From assembly GCA_038501785.1 (NCBI GenBank), contig JBAMJR010000332.1, positions 546,001 through 610,000 of the forward strand: a stretch of 64,000 nt of DNA, given 5' to 3'. Shown piece after piece: positions 24,483-35,100 of this stretch (position 1 is the first letter of the stretch; each line of letters begins with the position of its first letter). This stretch comes from Myoxocephalus aenaeus (lineage: Eukaryota > Chordata > Actinopteri > Perciformes > Cottidae). The position numbers and the translations under genes were made by a program. The notes beneath the pieces were generated by a model. The model saw only the letters and a program-made list of their open reading frames with translations. It made no database searches and was not told the DNA's origin.

Positions 24483-24486
<4 letters not shown>
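23766..24486 (-). mobile_element. Solo LTR candidate, 721 bp
   Basis: Read on the minus strand it begins TGTGGGGCCCACATTAAC and ends CCAAGTGTGCAACA, with TG...CA ends, set inside a TA-rich tract with TATA on both sides as a possible 4-bp target-site duplication. No primer site, coding region or second LTR is near. It contains two near-identical 65-bp direct repeats at about 23838-23903 and 24179-24243 (CTGATCAGCTCCACACTACA and following). The superfamily (Gypsy or ERV-like) cannot be told from the LTR alone. Confidence 0.65.

Positions 24487-24514
<28 letters not shown>
24487..24514. repeat. (TA)n microsatellite
   Basis: About 14 TA dinucleotides directly after the LTR; the AT-rich DNA continues to about 24760. 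Confidence 0.9.
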
Positions 24515-24518
<4 letters not shown>

Positions 24519-24844
24519 AATATATTATTTATATAATATATATATGAAAAAAATTGTTTATGTATTATAAAATGTTATATATTATAAAATGTTAGTATAT
24601 GTAATTATTATATTAATTTCATTTGATATAATATATATGTATTTAATATAAACAAATTAAATAAATAAATAATATATATTATATTATATATATGCCTATA
24701 TATATTTAATATATACTATATTATGTACACATATATGTTTTCGGATTATTTAATGGTGTTAAATTAAAGTATCATTTCTTACCTTTCTAACTGAATATAG
24801 TTTAAATTTAATTTCGGTAAAGATATTATTATTGTCAGTTTTGG

Positions 24845-25088
24845 GAAAATGTATCCGCAAATTTTAAGTGCTTCATCACCCAGATCAATCAGATTATATT
24901 TACGAATAAATATATACTTATGAGGATATATGTACTGTATGCGCGTATGAATCATGTACTATATGTATATACATGTATGTGTATATTTCTATATAACTAG
25001 GAGTTTGAATATGTGTATGGGCGGATCAGTATATATGTATTATTCATAATCAGAAATTCAATCAATTGAAGCAGTGAAAATAAATTGT
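24845..25088 (-). repeat. Right copy of the 240-bp inverted duplication
   Basis: The reverse complement of this stretch is 7903-8144 with few differences. Here the sequence continues to the right into unrelated DNA, whereas at 7903 the Thr/Ala/Pro array takes its place. Confidence 0.85.
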
Positions 25089-25343
25089 GTGTGATTCTCT
25101 GTCTTCTTATCATGAGTCCACCTTAATCACGTTCTACAATAATGATATGTATGGTGTACTAATAACACTGTCATATAATTATGAGAGCTTTCAACACATC
25201 CATAAGTTTCTTAAGCGCTAAATAAACTTAAGAACAGCGCGGCATGCAGCGGGTGAGAGTCTCTGTCTGTGAGACGGGCGATCGGCTGCTCCTGTGGTGA
25301 TCAGTGTCCGCGGCTCGAGAAGCTCTCATAAATAAATGATTCC

Positions 25344-25679
25344 TTGATGGCAGAATCTATAGCGCCGCATACAGGAAGTCATGATGATGTGAGGACGGAT
25401 CTTGGCGATCTCAAAGAACTCTCTCCCAATAAAACTAATATAACTAATACCGCTCCTTCATCAATGAGGAAGGGAGCTGCCTTTTTTGTCCGGTGGGAGT
25501 GGCCAGCTTATCCAGTGAATTTCAGTAAGCCTGCCAGGGAGCAGTTTTACATTTTTGGCTGTGTTCCTATGGTGATTTATCTAAGCTTGCTTCGAGAAAC
25601 TGAATAAGCCTGACCTACGTCATCTTATCCTGACAATTAGCCCGCTAACTCAGTAAGCCAGGTACGAAAAATAGGGCCC
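25344..25679 (+). mobile_element. Harbinger-like non-autonomous element, right end
   Basis: The right end is the 24-bp AGCCAGGTACG...GGGCCC sequence at 25656-25679, identical to 8575-8598. The part before it has repeated AAGCCTG/AGCCAG-type motifs typical of subterminal regions. No left end in inverted orientation was found, and the open frame at 25344-25607 has no recognised domain. Confidence 0.4.
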
Positions 25680-26160
25680 TGGACCCCCACTGACTGACTC
25701 TCATATCTAGGACTATAAAGACCCGTTTTAATTTAATTTCTTTAGCTTTTCTTTTACCAGAGTCGGTACAGATATTAATTATTTGTACTTTTATTACTAT
25801 TTGATTTGTGTGAATGCACCGTCAGGATTGCTCCTTGATTTCGCTGTACTCTGTTTAATGACAATGGAGGTCTATTTAACGTACAAGTACATGGTATAGA
25901 ATATACTACAGTAAAATACAACGTCACAACAATACATTTGTGTTTTAAAAAAGCCCAAATTAAAATAGAAACAGAAAACAATCAGGAACAATTTCATTGA
26001 CAAAGTCATGCACATTTTTAATGATCAAGCACATGTACGACATGACAAAAAAAAAAAAGTATATCTAGTAAGATTGAATATATATTGTAACCCTATTTTT
26101 TTTTTTTAAATGACTGAAAGCATGTTGTATTATACTTATTGGGACTTATTTTATATTTTA
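25680..26160. other. Intergenic stretch, nothing recognised
   Basis: AT-rich DNA with two poly-A/T tracts (about 26047-26058 and 26095-26107); no gene was recognised. Confidence 0.4.
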
Positions 26161-26207
26161 GTTAATATAAATAAATACCCGTTAATTTGTAACACAAACA
26201 GATTTTC

Positions 26208-26822
26208 TTAAAAAAAAAAGCTGTTGAAACTGATGGCTTGTGAACACGTTGGTGCTGTCGAAGCTTTGTACTTTCGTAAAATGCTTTCCCACAATAAATT
26301 GAAATGAATAAATTGGTGAACTTTAAAGGTGTCACTATGAGCAAACATGTTCCCATATTGATCACACCAGTAAGGTTTCTCTCCAGTGTGAAGACGTCTG
26401 TGAGATTCCATGTTTCCTTTAGCGGTATACACTTTGTCACATTGGTCACAGCTGTACGGTTTCTCTCCCGTGTGAATAAGTTGGTGATGTCTAAAGTTGC
26501 CACTACGAGCAAAAGTGTTCCCACATTGATCATGCCAGTAAGGTTTCTCTCCAGTGTGACGACGTCCGTAGATTTCCATGTCTCCTTTAGTGGTAAACTC
26601 TTTGTCACATTGGTCACAACTGAACGGTTTCTCTCCAGTGTGAATAAGTTGGTGGATTTTTAAAGTTTTCTTTAGTCGGAAAGCAGTCCCACATTCATCA
26701 CAGTATGTATGGTTTCTCTCCAGTGAGAATGCTTTAGTGGGCTTTAAGACCACTATGACAAGCAAAGGTTGTCCCACATTCCTCACAGCTGTACGGTTTC
26801 TCTCCAGTGTGAACACTCTCAA
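26208..26822 (-). pseudogene. C2H2 zinc-finger gene fragment, decayed
   Basis: The minus-strand frame holds a run of Krueppel-type fingers joined by HTGEKPY/F linkers. At least five can be made out. One is intact (CDQCDKVYTAKGN..HRRLH). Others have lost zinc ligands: one has H for the first Cys (WHDQC), one has Tyr for the second Cys (CDQYGN), and one has an extra residue before the last His. The N-terminal part is out of frame: the same HTGEKP linkers read as SLERN in this frame. No KRAB, BTB or start exon was found. It is most likely a dead fragment of one of the many fish zinc-finger paralogues. Confidence 0.75.
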
Positions 26823-27250
26823 GGTTCAAGGTTTTTATTTGGCCATTTGTGCCTAGACCAACAGTCCAGACTCATTGGAATTGTTTGTGCAGGGCTCTCT
26901 GAGTCAACAGTTTTGGAAACAAAAATAAGAAAACACACTATAACAGGAAAGAGAAAAAATATAAAATATGAGAACACTATACAAAATATAAAATATTAAC
27001 ACACTATACATACGCGGTATATGTACAAAGGTGGTCGTATATACAAGAGGGGTATTAGATACAGTTTTATAAACATAATGTTAAATTACAGTAATAGATA
27101 AATAGGCTAGTCCTATTCACAGTTTTGTTTTGCCATCAGTCTGACTGTGGCAGGGAAGAAGCTATTGTAAAAACGTGTTCTGTGGGTGATGATGCTGTCC
27201 ACTCTGCTGTGTCTCAGGTTGTGCATACTATATACATATTAATTATATAA
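26823..27250. repeat. Unclassified interspersed-repeat sequence
   Basis: The start (CAAGGTTCAAGGTTTTTATT) and the stretch GGCAGGGAAGAAGCTATTG at about 27150 resemble parts of dispersed fish retroelements. No frame longer than about 75 codons is present. A short (AC)n run follows at about 27254-27272. Confidence 0.4.
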
Positions 27251-27604
27251 ATATACACACACACACACACCTCTTTTTCTTTTTCTCTGTCTCTGGTGTA
27301 TAACAGGGTATAAATACATGGCAGTAAGAGTAATATCTCACTCCGTTGACTATCTCTGGTGTGGAACAGGGTATCAAACATTTTTTCCCCACATTATGCG
27401 AAATTGACTCATGGATTAGACCATGTGTAAAAAGGGGGGAATGTTAAGTATCATTGACCAATGTACATTTTATTTCTTGCAAGAAATACAATGACAAAGA
27501 CAACTTTGATTGAGAGACTCTATTCCTCCTTTCCTGATTGCCAGAGAAAAACATGAGTGAGACTTTCTAACTAATAGGACACAAATAGTGAGACTTTCTA
27601 ACTA

Positions 27605-28460
27605 ATAGTTAACACAGGGTCCCCCAAGGATGCATGCTCAGCCCCCTACTCTTCACCCTGCTGACCCACGACTGCACACCAACACACAACAGCAACCTCT
27701 TCATCAAGTTTGCGGACGACACTACTGTGGTGGGGCTCATCAACCATAACGATGAGTCAAACTACATGGACGAAGCAACATCACAGCACTGGCCAGGAAA
27801 GCTCAGCAGTGCCTCTACTTCCTCCGCAGACTGAGAAGAGCCAGAGCACCGGTGCCCATCATGCACACCTTCTACCGTGGATCCACCGAGAGCATCCTGA
27901 CCAGCTGCATCACTGCGTGGTACGGCGGCTGCACCATATCCTGCCGGAAGACCCTGCAGCGTATAGTGCAAGCAGCTGAGAGGATCATCGGTGCCCCCCT
28001 CCCCTCCCTCCAGGACAATTATAACACACGCCTGGCCTGCAAAGCACTCAGCATTGCGGGCGACTCCACCCATCCCAACTACCGCTTCTTTGGCGTCCTG
28101 CCTTCTGGGAGGAGAATGAGGAGCCTCCAGGCGAGAACCAGCAGAATAAGGGACAGCTTCATCCACCAAGCCATCAGGATGCTGAACCCCCCCCCCCCCC
28201 CCCCCCCCACCCGTTCTTTCTCTGCCCTCTGCCCCTAGAAACTCTGGACAATGCCCCCCCCCATGCACAAAACACCAGTGACTTTTACAGACTCCTACCA
28301 TTTTTTATATATATATATATATATATATGCTTTTTTATTATTTATTTGTATCTTGTATTTTGTGTTTCATGTTTAAATGCTGTTTGCACCGGGGATAAGA
28401 GGGAAACACTATTTCAATTTTCTGTATGTCTTGCACATATGGTATTTTTGATAAATAAAG
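27605..28460 (+). pseudogene. LINE reverse-transcriptase fragment with internal deletion and 3' end
   Basis: The frame shows the reverse-transcriptase block PQGCMLSPLLFTLLT and the catalytic FADDTTVVGL motif at about 27705-27740. The coding sequence is then deleted and jumps to the C-terminal region, whose frame continues at 27790-28180 (YFLRRLRRARAP, HTFYRGSTESIL, LPSGRRMRSLQARTSRIRDS). A C run (28187-28208), a (TA)n run and an AATAAAG-ended 3'UTR (about 28450) follow. It is a 5'-truncated, internally deleted non-LTR retrotransposon of the L2/Rex type; the exact clade is not resolved. Confidence 0.8.
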
Positions 28461-28476
28461 TTGACTTGAAAATAGG

Positions 28477-28627
28477 ACCATCTTAAAGTATGCAGATGAT
28501 TCTGTCATTGTTAGTCTGCTCCAGGTCAATGAGGCCACCCACGACTTTGTGAAGTGGTGTGAGGAGTACTATCTTCAAATCAACATATATAAAACCGAAG
28601 ACATGATCTTAGGAGGAGGAGTCACAA
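28477..28627 (+). pseudogene. Second LINE reverse-transcriptase fragment
   Basis: The frame reads ILKYADDSVIVSLLQ then HDFVKWCEEYYLQINIYKTE, which is the YADD catalytic block and the following helix of a LINE reverse transcriptase. It differs from the preceding fragment and abuts its 3' tail, so it comes from another element. Confidence 0.75.
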
Positions 28628-28639
28628 CGTGGTGGACTG

Positions 28640-29160
28640 GCACAGATGGCCAGTATTTCTATTACTTGTATTTGAAATACGTATTTCAATTACCTTTGAG
28701 TATTTTGTAATTTTTATTTAATAGGGCCGATAAAAAAACCGAACGTAATTTGTAACAAAATACTTTAGAATGTAATTTTGTATTTAAAATACTCAAAATA
28801 CTTTCTCCACGAATCAAAAAAAACTTTCACAAGTTCAGTCTTCAGATCTTCAAGTTCAACGGATTGTCTGTCAAGGTAAATATTTGATCTGAGTGTGAAA
28901 AACCCAAGTCCAGGAAAGACAGGAGATCACAAGCCACAGCAAAGCGGAGTTAAAGACCCTTCGTTTTCTGGAGGACACCAGAAAAGACCTGCTTTCTCTT
29001 CAGCAGTACCCACTTATCAAGCTCCTTTTTGTTCGATTAAACACAACCCTCCCCTCTTCAGCTCCGGTTGAGAGACTGTTCTCGTTTGCAGGAATAATAT
29101 TCCATCCGCACAGGAGTCGGTTAACACCAGAAATATTAAAAAAGTGAGTTGTTCTTAAAG
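28640..29160 (+). pseudogene. hAT transposon remnant with transposase C-terminus
   Basis: At 28970-29152 the frame codes for the C-terminal dimerisation region of hAT transposases (YPLIKLLFVRLNTTLPSSAP then VERLFSFAG and HRSRL), ending in a stop. The 5' part (28655-28700) has repeated TATTTGAAATAC/GTATTTCAAT motifs like hAT subterminal regions. The DNA-binding and catalytic parts are gone. Confidence 0.75.
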
Positions 29161-29796
29161 GCAACTAAACTAGCTACTCAGTGGTCGGGTCTCAAGAACC
29201 AAAATGGAAGGATTATTATGTCATAATGATGTCAGTGTGAACCTGTATGAGACACTTAACACTGTAATATAGAACTATGTGGCCTACCCTGCCACTGGCC
29301 AATGTAAGAGAGAAACTAAGAAGTAGAAGGGGTGCGCATCTGCAGAGTACAAAGCATATTGCCCGAGTAATAACATATCGATGCAGCAGTTACATTTAGT
29401 TTATCCTCACCTTAGTGATGACGCCGCCAGTTGTGTGGAAAGAAAGTTATCGCGGCTTGGTCGTGACTTCTCATAAGGCCCAACGGGTGTTGGTATATAT
29501 TGACCTAGCCTAACAGTTGTATTAACGGGTATGTACTCTAAATAAATAAATACAGTTTTTAGCTTCAAAGTTTTTAGTTTCAAATGGTATAGAGGAAGTA
29601 TGGGTTAGATACAAGATAAATAAAGGTTATTCTCATTTCAAGTAATATAAAGGATGAATTTTAAGTTTAACAATACATAAAGGTATTTAACTGCAGCGGT
29701 AAATGGAGTACATTCAGGGGAGGGATGTAAAAAAATAAACAAATAAAAAGGAGGATAATAAAAAAAGAGAATAATATTATTATAATGGTATAAAAT
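29161..29796. other. Intergenic stretch, nothing recognised
   Basis: No domain-bearing frame; a few AATAAA tracts near 29540. Confidence 0.4.
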
Positions 29797-30125
29797 GTGT
29801 GTGTGTGTGTGTGTATATATGAAAAAGACAAAGATGCCCGAGCGTTGAGCCTGCAAAGGTGCGGCAGCATTGAGCCACAAAGGCCTGCAAAGGTGCGGCA
29901 GCATTGAGCCTACAAAGGCCGGCAAAGATGCGGCAGCATTGAGCTTGCAAAGGGGCGGCTGAATTGAGCTTGAAAAGGCGCAGGAGCATTGTTCCTGGAG
30001 GGAGCGTTAAGCCGGAAAAGGCGCAGGAGCATTGTTCCTGAAAAGCCGTTAGCATTGGTCCTCTAAAGTTGGGGAACATTGAGCCTCTAGAGTTGGGAAG
30101 CATTGAGCCTCTAAAGTTGGGGGGC
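29797..30125 (-). repeat. (GT)n tract and degenerate 28-33-bp tandem repeat
   Basis: After a short (GT)n run, imperfect units of the form AAAGG-GC-GCAGCATTGAGCC repeat about nine times from 29838 to 30125, ending with units CTCTAAAGTTGGG. Units differ widely in length and sequence, so the array is old. Confidence 0.7.
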
Positions 30126-30885
30126 TTAGAAATATAAAAGATTTGGAATATAAACAGATAGCATAATATCCAGTAGGGGTATAGGTTCTGTACTCTTCTG
30201 GATCTTACTCTCAAAACTTACGGCAACAGCATTCCTCAAAAGCGGGATTATGACGTTTATGGAAGTAAATATTGTGGTTACTTCCACCTCGTCTGGTTTT
30301 CAGCACAGCCGACAGAAATGGCGATCAATGGAGAGGAGCAATTTTCATCCATAAATCCTCCCTGGTGAAATTAAAAAGGTAATAATAATGTCTCCTTAGG
30401 AGAAATTTGGTTAGAGGACTGTGGAGCTAATGCTCTTTAATCAGACTACAATATTTAAAATCTGAATCAATAAACTTGAGTGTGCCCAAATCTCCAGCTG
30501 CGCACTTTAACACTTGAGAACATATTTAGCGGTAAGTCATCACGTAGTCTGGTTGACGGAGGTCAGCCGCGGTGCATAAGTAAGGATGAAATCATTGGAA
30601 TAAGTATTGTCCTTGAAGTCTAGTCAATAGGGTTCCGATAGAGCTTTAACCGTAGACTGTGAGAACATACGGCCTGTTAGTTAGTAATGTTTATTCTTAT
30701 AATGTTCAACTTGTGTGATTTTAGTCAATAGTTAAAAGTACTTGTAGAGTATCCAAATTAAGTTGCAACGCTAATTAGAATCCCTGTTTTGATTAGCAGA
30801 ATAACATAACGTGAGATGTTCTGCAATGCGTGTGATAGTTAGTGTCTGTCCTGGACCGCGGTGAGAGTGCCAAAGGTAGAGAAGC
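30126..30885. other. Intergenic stretch, nothing recognised
   Basis: No gene or repeat was recognised. The duplicated gene unit starts at its right edge. Confidence 0.4.
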
Positions 30886-31059
30886 TACTCAGGATGAAAA
30901 AGGGCGTGAGCTCTGGTTTTGAGCCACGGAGCCGACAGGTTGTCAGCTGCCATTCAGAATATGATCATTTGTTTGTATTTCTATTGTTTTCTATCTCTGA
31001 GTCACGTCAGAGCCTTCGCTGTGCTTCAGTATAAAGGCCCTAAAGGTGTGGACGGTCTC
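30886..31059 (+). promoter_or_regulatory. Promoter of mucin gene 2
   Basis: The TATA box TATAAAGG lies at 31030-31037 and the TCACGTCA element at about 31001-31009. The spacing and nearly all bases agree with gene 1, including the stretch GGGCGTGAGCTCTGGTTTTG. Confidence 0.7.
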
Positions 31060-31175
31060 AGAAGGGAAGAGGTTTGCCACATGACACATGTGACCTGTGA
31101 GTTACTCTGACATCGTTTAGAACATTGAAGCAGAAAGAGAGCGGATTCATAACTTTTCATCTTTTATCATTTGGG
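31060..31175 (+). other. Untranslated exon 1 of mucin gene 2
   Basis: The exon ends at TTGGG|GTAAGT and is nearly identical to gene 1 exon 1, lacking a 5-bp CTATC stretch near its end. The start is estimated from the TATA box. Confidence 0.6.
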
Positions 31176-31570
31176 GTAAGTACATTCCTAAACCTATTGC
31201 TAACGCTGTCGGGACATCGGTCCATTCGAGCTTCACCTGCACACCTGAGCACCTGCAGTCGTCAGCTGATTCTTGTATGAGGTCAATATCAGCAAAAGCT
31301 TCAATAAACGTTATTAAATACATGCTACGTGTACCCATCCATTTCATGCCGAGCATCCAGATCCAATTTGCGTTAATTTAATTAATCATATCGCTAACAA
31401 TCATATTTATACAAGCTGAGGAGTACTGAAAAAACGTGAGATAATAAATTATTGTTTTAACATTCGATAACGTATAAATACATATATAATGTGTTTGTTT
31501 ATACAACTATTTTCCTTGTATTTCTTCATGCTCTACGTCACTAGAAATAAATATTTATCATATTTATTTA

Positions 31571-31574
<4 letters not shown>

Positions 31575-31610
<36 letters not shown>
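31575..31610. repeat. (AT)n microsatellite in intron 1 of gene 2
   Basis: About 17 AT dinucleotides; the same place in gene 1 (about 14476-14486) has only a few, so the run expanded after the duplication. Confidence 0.9.
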
Positions 31611-31611
<1 letters not shown>

Positions 31612-32135
31612 TGGGAATCTCTTGGGACCTGAAGCTTCGATTCTGATTATTAAACAATTATCGATTCATCTTTATGCATCAAAATGTTTCTACACGTTAT
31701 TAATTATTTCTCAATGTGACTATTTTCTATTTTTAAAACAGCATATTTTTAATAACTAATAATTACAAAAATTATGAATGTTCTTCCTTTATCTTTTATT
31801 AATTGTCTGTTCAAGTACTCTGCTTTTTGAGGTACTGCAACAAGGTACACATGTACTTTCCAGCTCTAACGTAGATGAGATCTTAAAAGACGAATAGAAG
31901 ACATTTTTGGGTGAGGTGTGAAGGATCAGGAGGAATTCTTCAGACAGGGTTCAGTTTAAAACATCTGTTAAAAGTTCAACACAAAGGGAACGATACATAC
32001 AGAAAAAAAGTTGATTGCTGCAAATATTGTTTTATCTATTAAAAAGTAATAATTGTAGCATAAAAGGTTTTGACATAATGTGTCTCTCAAAAAGTTTCTG
32101 TATTGTTTGATTTTATAGATTCAGAAAAAGACGAG

Positions 32136-35100
32136 ATGGAAGTCGGAAAGAGAGCATGGATTGTTCTGATTCTGATAAGTAAGTTGTTTGATGTTGAATC
32201 AAATTCTTTTGAAGGTTCTTAATAAAATACTGTGAAAAGTTCTAGTGACAACGAACAATAAAGTTAAGGTGTAGTTCTTGCCGACATCTCATCCAATCTT
32301 TCTTATAAAAACTCTTATTAGTGGCACATACAACAACAACAACTGCTGCAACAACAACAACAACTGCGGTGCCAACAACAACAACAACTGCTGCCCCAAC
32401 AACAACAACTGCGGCTCCAACAACAACAACAACTGCAGCCCCAACAACAACAACTGCGGCTCCAACAACAACAACAACTGCTGCCCCAACAACAACAACT
32501 GCGGCTCCAACAACAACAACAACTGCAGCACCAACAACAACCACAACTGTGGCCCCCACAACAACAACTGCAGCCCCAACAACGACTGCAGCTCCAACAA
32601 CAACCACTGTGGCCCCAACAACAACAACAACAACTGTGGCCCCTACAACAACAACTGCAGCACCAACAACAACAACAACAACAACTGCTGCCCCAACAAC
32701 AACAACTGCGGCTCCAACAACAACAACAACTGCTGCCCCAACAACAACAACTGCGGCTCCAACAACAACAACAACTGCAGCACCAACAACAACCACAACT
32801 GTGGCCCCCACAACAACAACTGCAGCCCCAACAACGACTGCAGCTCCAACAACAACCACTGTGGCCCCAACAACAACAACAACAACTGTGGCCCCCACAA
32901 CAACAACTGCAGCACCAACAACAACAACAACAACAACTGCAGCCCCAACAACAACAACAGCTGCTGCCGCAACAAAAACAACAACAACAACTGCAGCTCC
33001 AACAACAACAACAGCTGCAGCCCCAACAACAACAACTGCAGCCCCAACAACGACTGCAGCTCCAACAACAACCACTGTGGCCCCAACAACAACAACAACT
33101 GTGGCCCCCACAACAACAACTGCGGCACCAACAACTGCAGCACCAACAACAACAACAACAACAACTGCAGCCCCAACAACAACAACAGCTGCTGCCGCAA
33201 CAAAAACAACAACAACAACAACTGCAGCTCCAACAACAACAACAGCTGCAGCCTCAACAAAAACAACTGCAGCCCCAACAACTGCTGCCACAACAAAAAC
33301 AACAACAACAACTGGAGCTCCAACAACAACAACAGCTGCAGCCCCAACAACAACAACTGCAGCCCCAACAACTGCTGCCACAACAACAACAACTACAGCT
33401 CAAACAACAACAACTGCAGCCCCAACAACTGCAGCTCCAACAACAACTGTGGCCCCAACAACAACTGCAGCCCCAACAACAACAACAACTGTAGCCCCAA
33501 CAACAACAACTGTGGCCCCCACAACAACAACAGCAGCCCCAACAACTGCTGCCACAACAACAACAACTGCAGCTCAAACAACAACAACTGCGGCGCCAAC
33601 AACAACAACAACTGCTGCCCCAACAACAACAACTGCGGCTCCAACAACAACAACAACTGCAGCCCCAACAACAACAACTGCGGCTCCAACAACAACAACA
33701 ACTGCTGCCCCAACAACAACAACTGCGGCTCCAACAACAACAACAACTGCAGCACCAACAACAACCACAACTGTGGCCCCCACAACAACAACTGCAGCCC
33801 CAACAACGACTGCAGCTCCAACAACAACCACTGTGGCCCCAACAACAACAACAACAACTGTGGCCCCTACAACAACAACTGCAGCACCAACAACAACAAC
33901 AACAACAACTGCTGCCCCAACAACAACAACTGCGGCTCCAACAACAACAACAACTGCTGCCCCAACAACAACAACTGCGGCTCCAACAACAACAACAACT
34001 GCAGCACCAACAACAACCACAACTGTGGCCCCCACAACAACAACTGCAGCCCCAACAACAACTGCAGCTCCAACAACAACCACTGTGGCCCCAACAACAA
34101 CAACAACAACTGTGGCCCCCACAACAACAACTGCAGCACCAACAACAACAACAACAACAACTGCAGCCCCAACAACAACAACAGCTGCTGCCGCAACAAA
34201 AACAACAACAACAACTGCAGCTCCAACAACAACAACAGCTGCAGCCCCAACAACAACAACTGCAGCCCCAACAACGACTGCAGCTCCAACAACAACCACT
34301 GTGGCCCCAACAACAACAACAACTGTGGCCCCCACAACAACAACTGCGGCACCAACAACTGCAGCACCAACAACAACAACAACAACAACTGCAGCCCCAA
34401 CAACAACAACAGCTGCTGCCGCAACAAAAACAACAACAACAACAACTGCAGCTCCAACAACAACAACAGCTGCAGCCTCAACAAAAACAACTGCAGCCCC
34501 AACAACTGCTGCCACAACAAAAACAACAACAACAACTGGAGCTCCAACAACAACAACAGCTGCAGCCCCAACAACAACAACTGCAGCCCCAACAACTGCT
34601 GCCACAACAACAACAACAACAACAACTACAGCTCAAACAACAACAACTGCAGCCCCAACAACTGCAGCTCCAACAACAACTGTGGCCCCAACAACAACTG
34701 CAGCCCCAACAACAACAACAACTGTAGCCCCAACAACAACAACTGTGGCCCCCACAACAACAACAGCAGCCCCAACAACTGCTGCCACAACAACAACAAC
34801 TGCAGCTCAAACAACAACAACTGCGGCCCCAACAACAACTGCGACCCCAACAACAAAAACTGCAGCACCAACAACTGCGGCACCAACAACAACAGCTACA
34901 GCCCCAACAACGACAAATGTGGCCCCAACAACAACAACTGTGGCCACAACAACAACAACTGCTGCCCCAACAACTGCTGCCCCAACAACAACAACTGCGG
35001 CCCCCACAACAACAACTGCAGCCACAACAACAACAACAATAGCTGCTGCCCCCACAACAACAACTTCTGCCCCAACAACAAGAATTGCTGCAACAACAAC

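Noticed and set aside
27762..28301. 179-codon Gly-rich minus-strand frame
   Set aside because: Antisense of the LINE C-terminal region and of a C homopolymer run.
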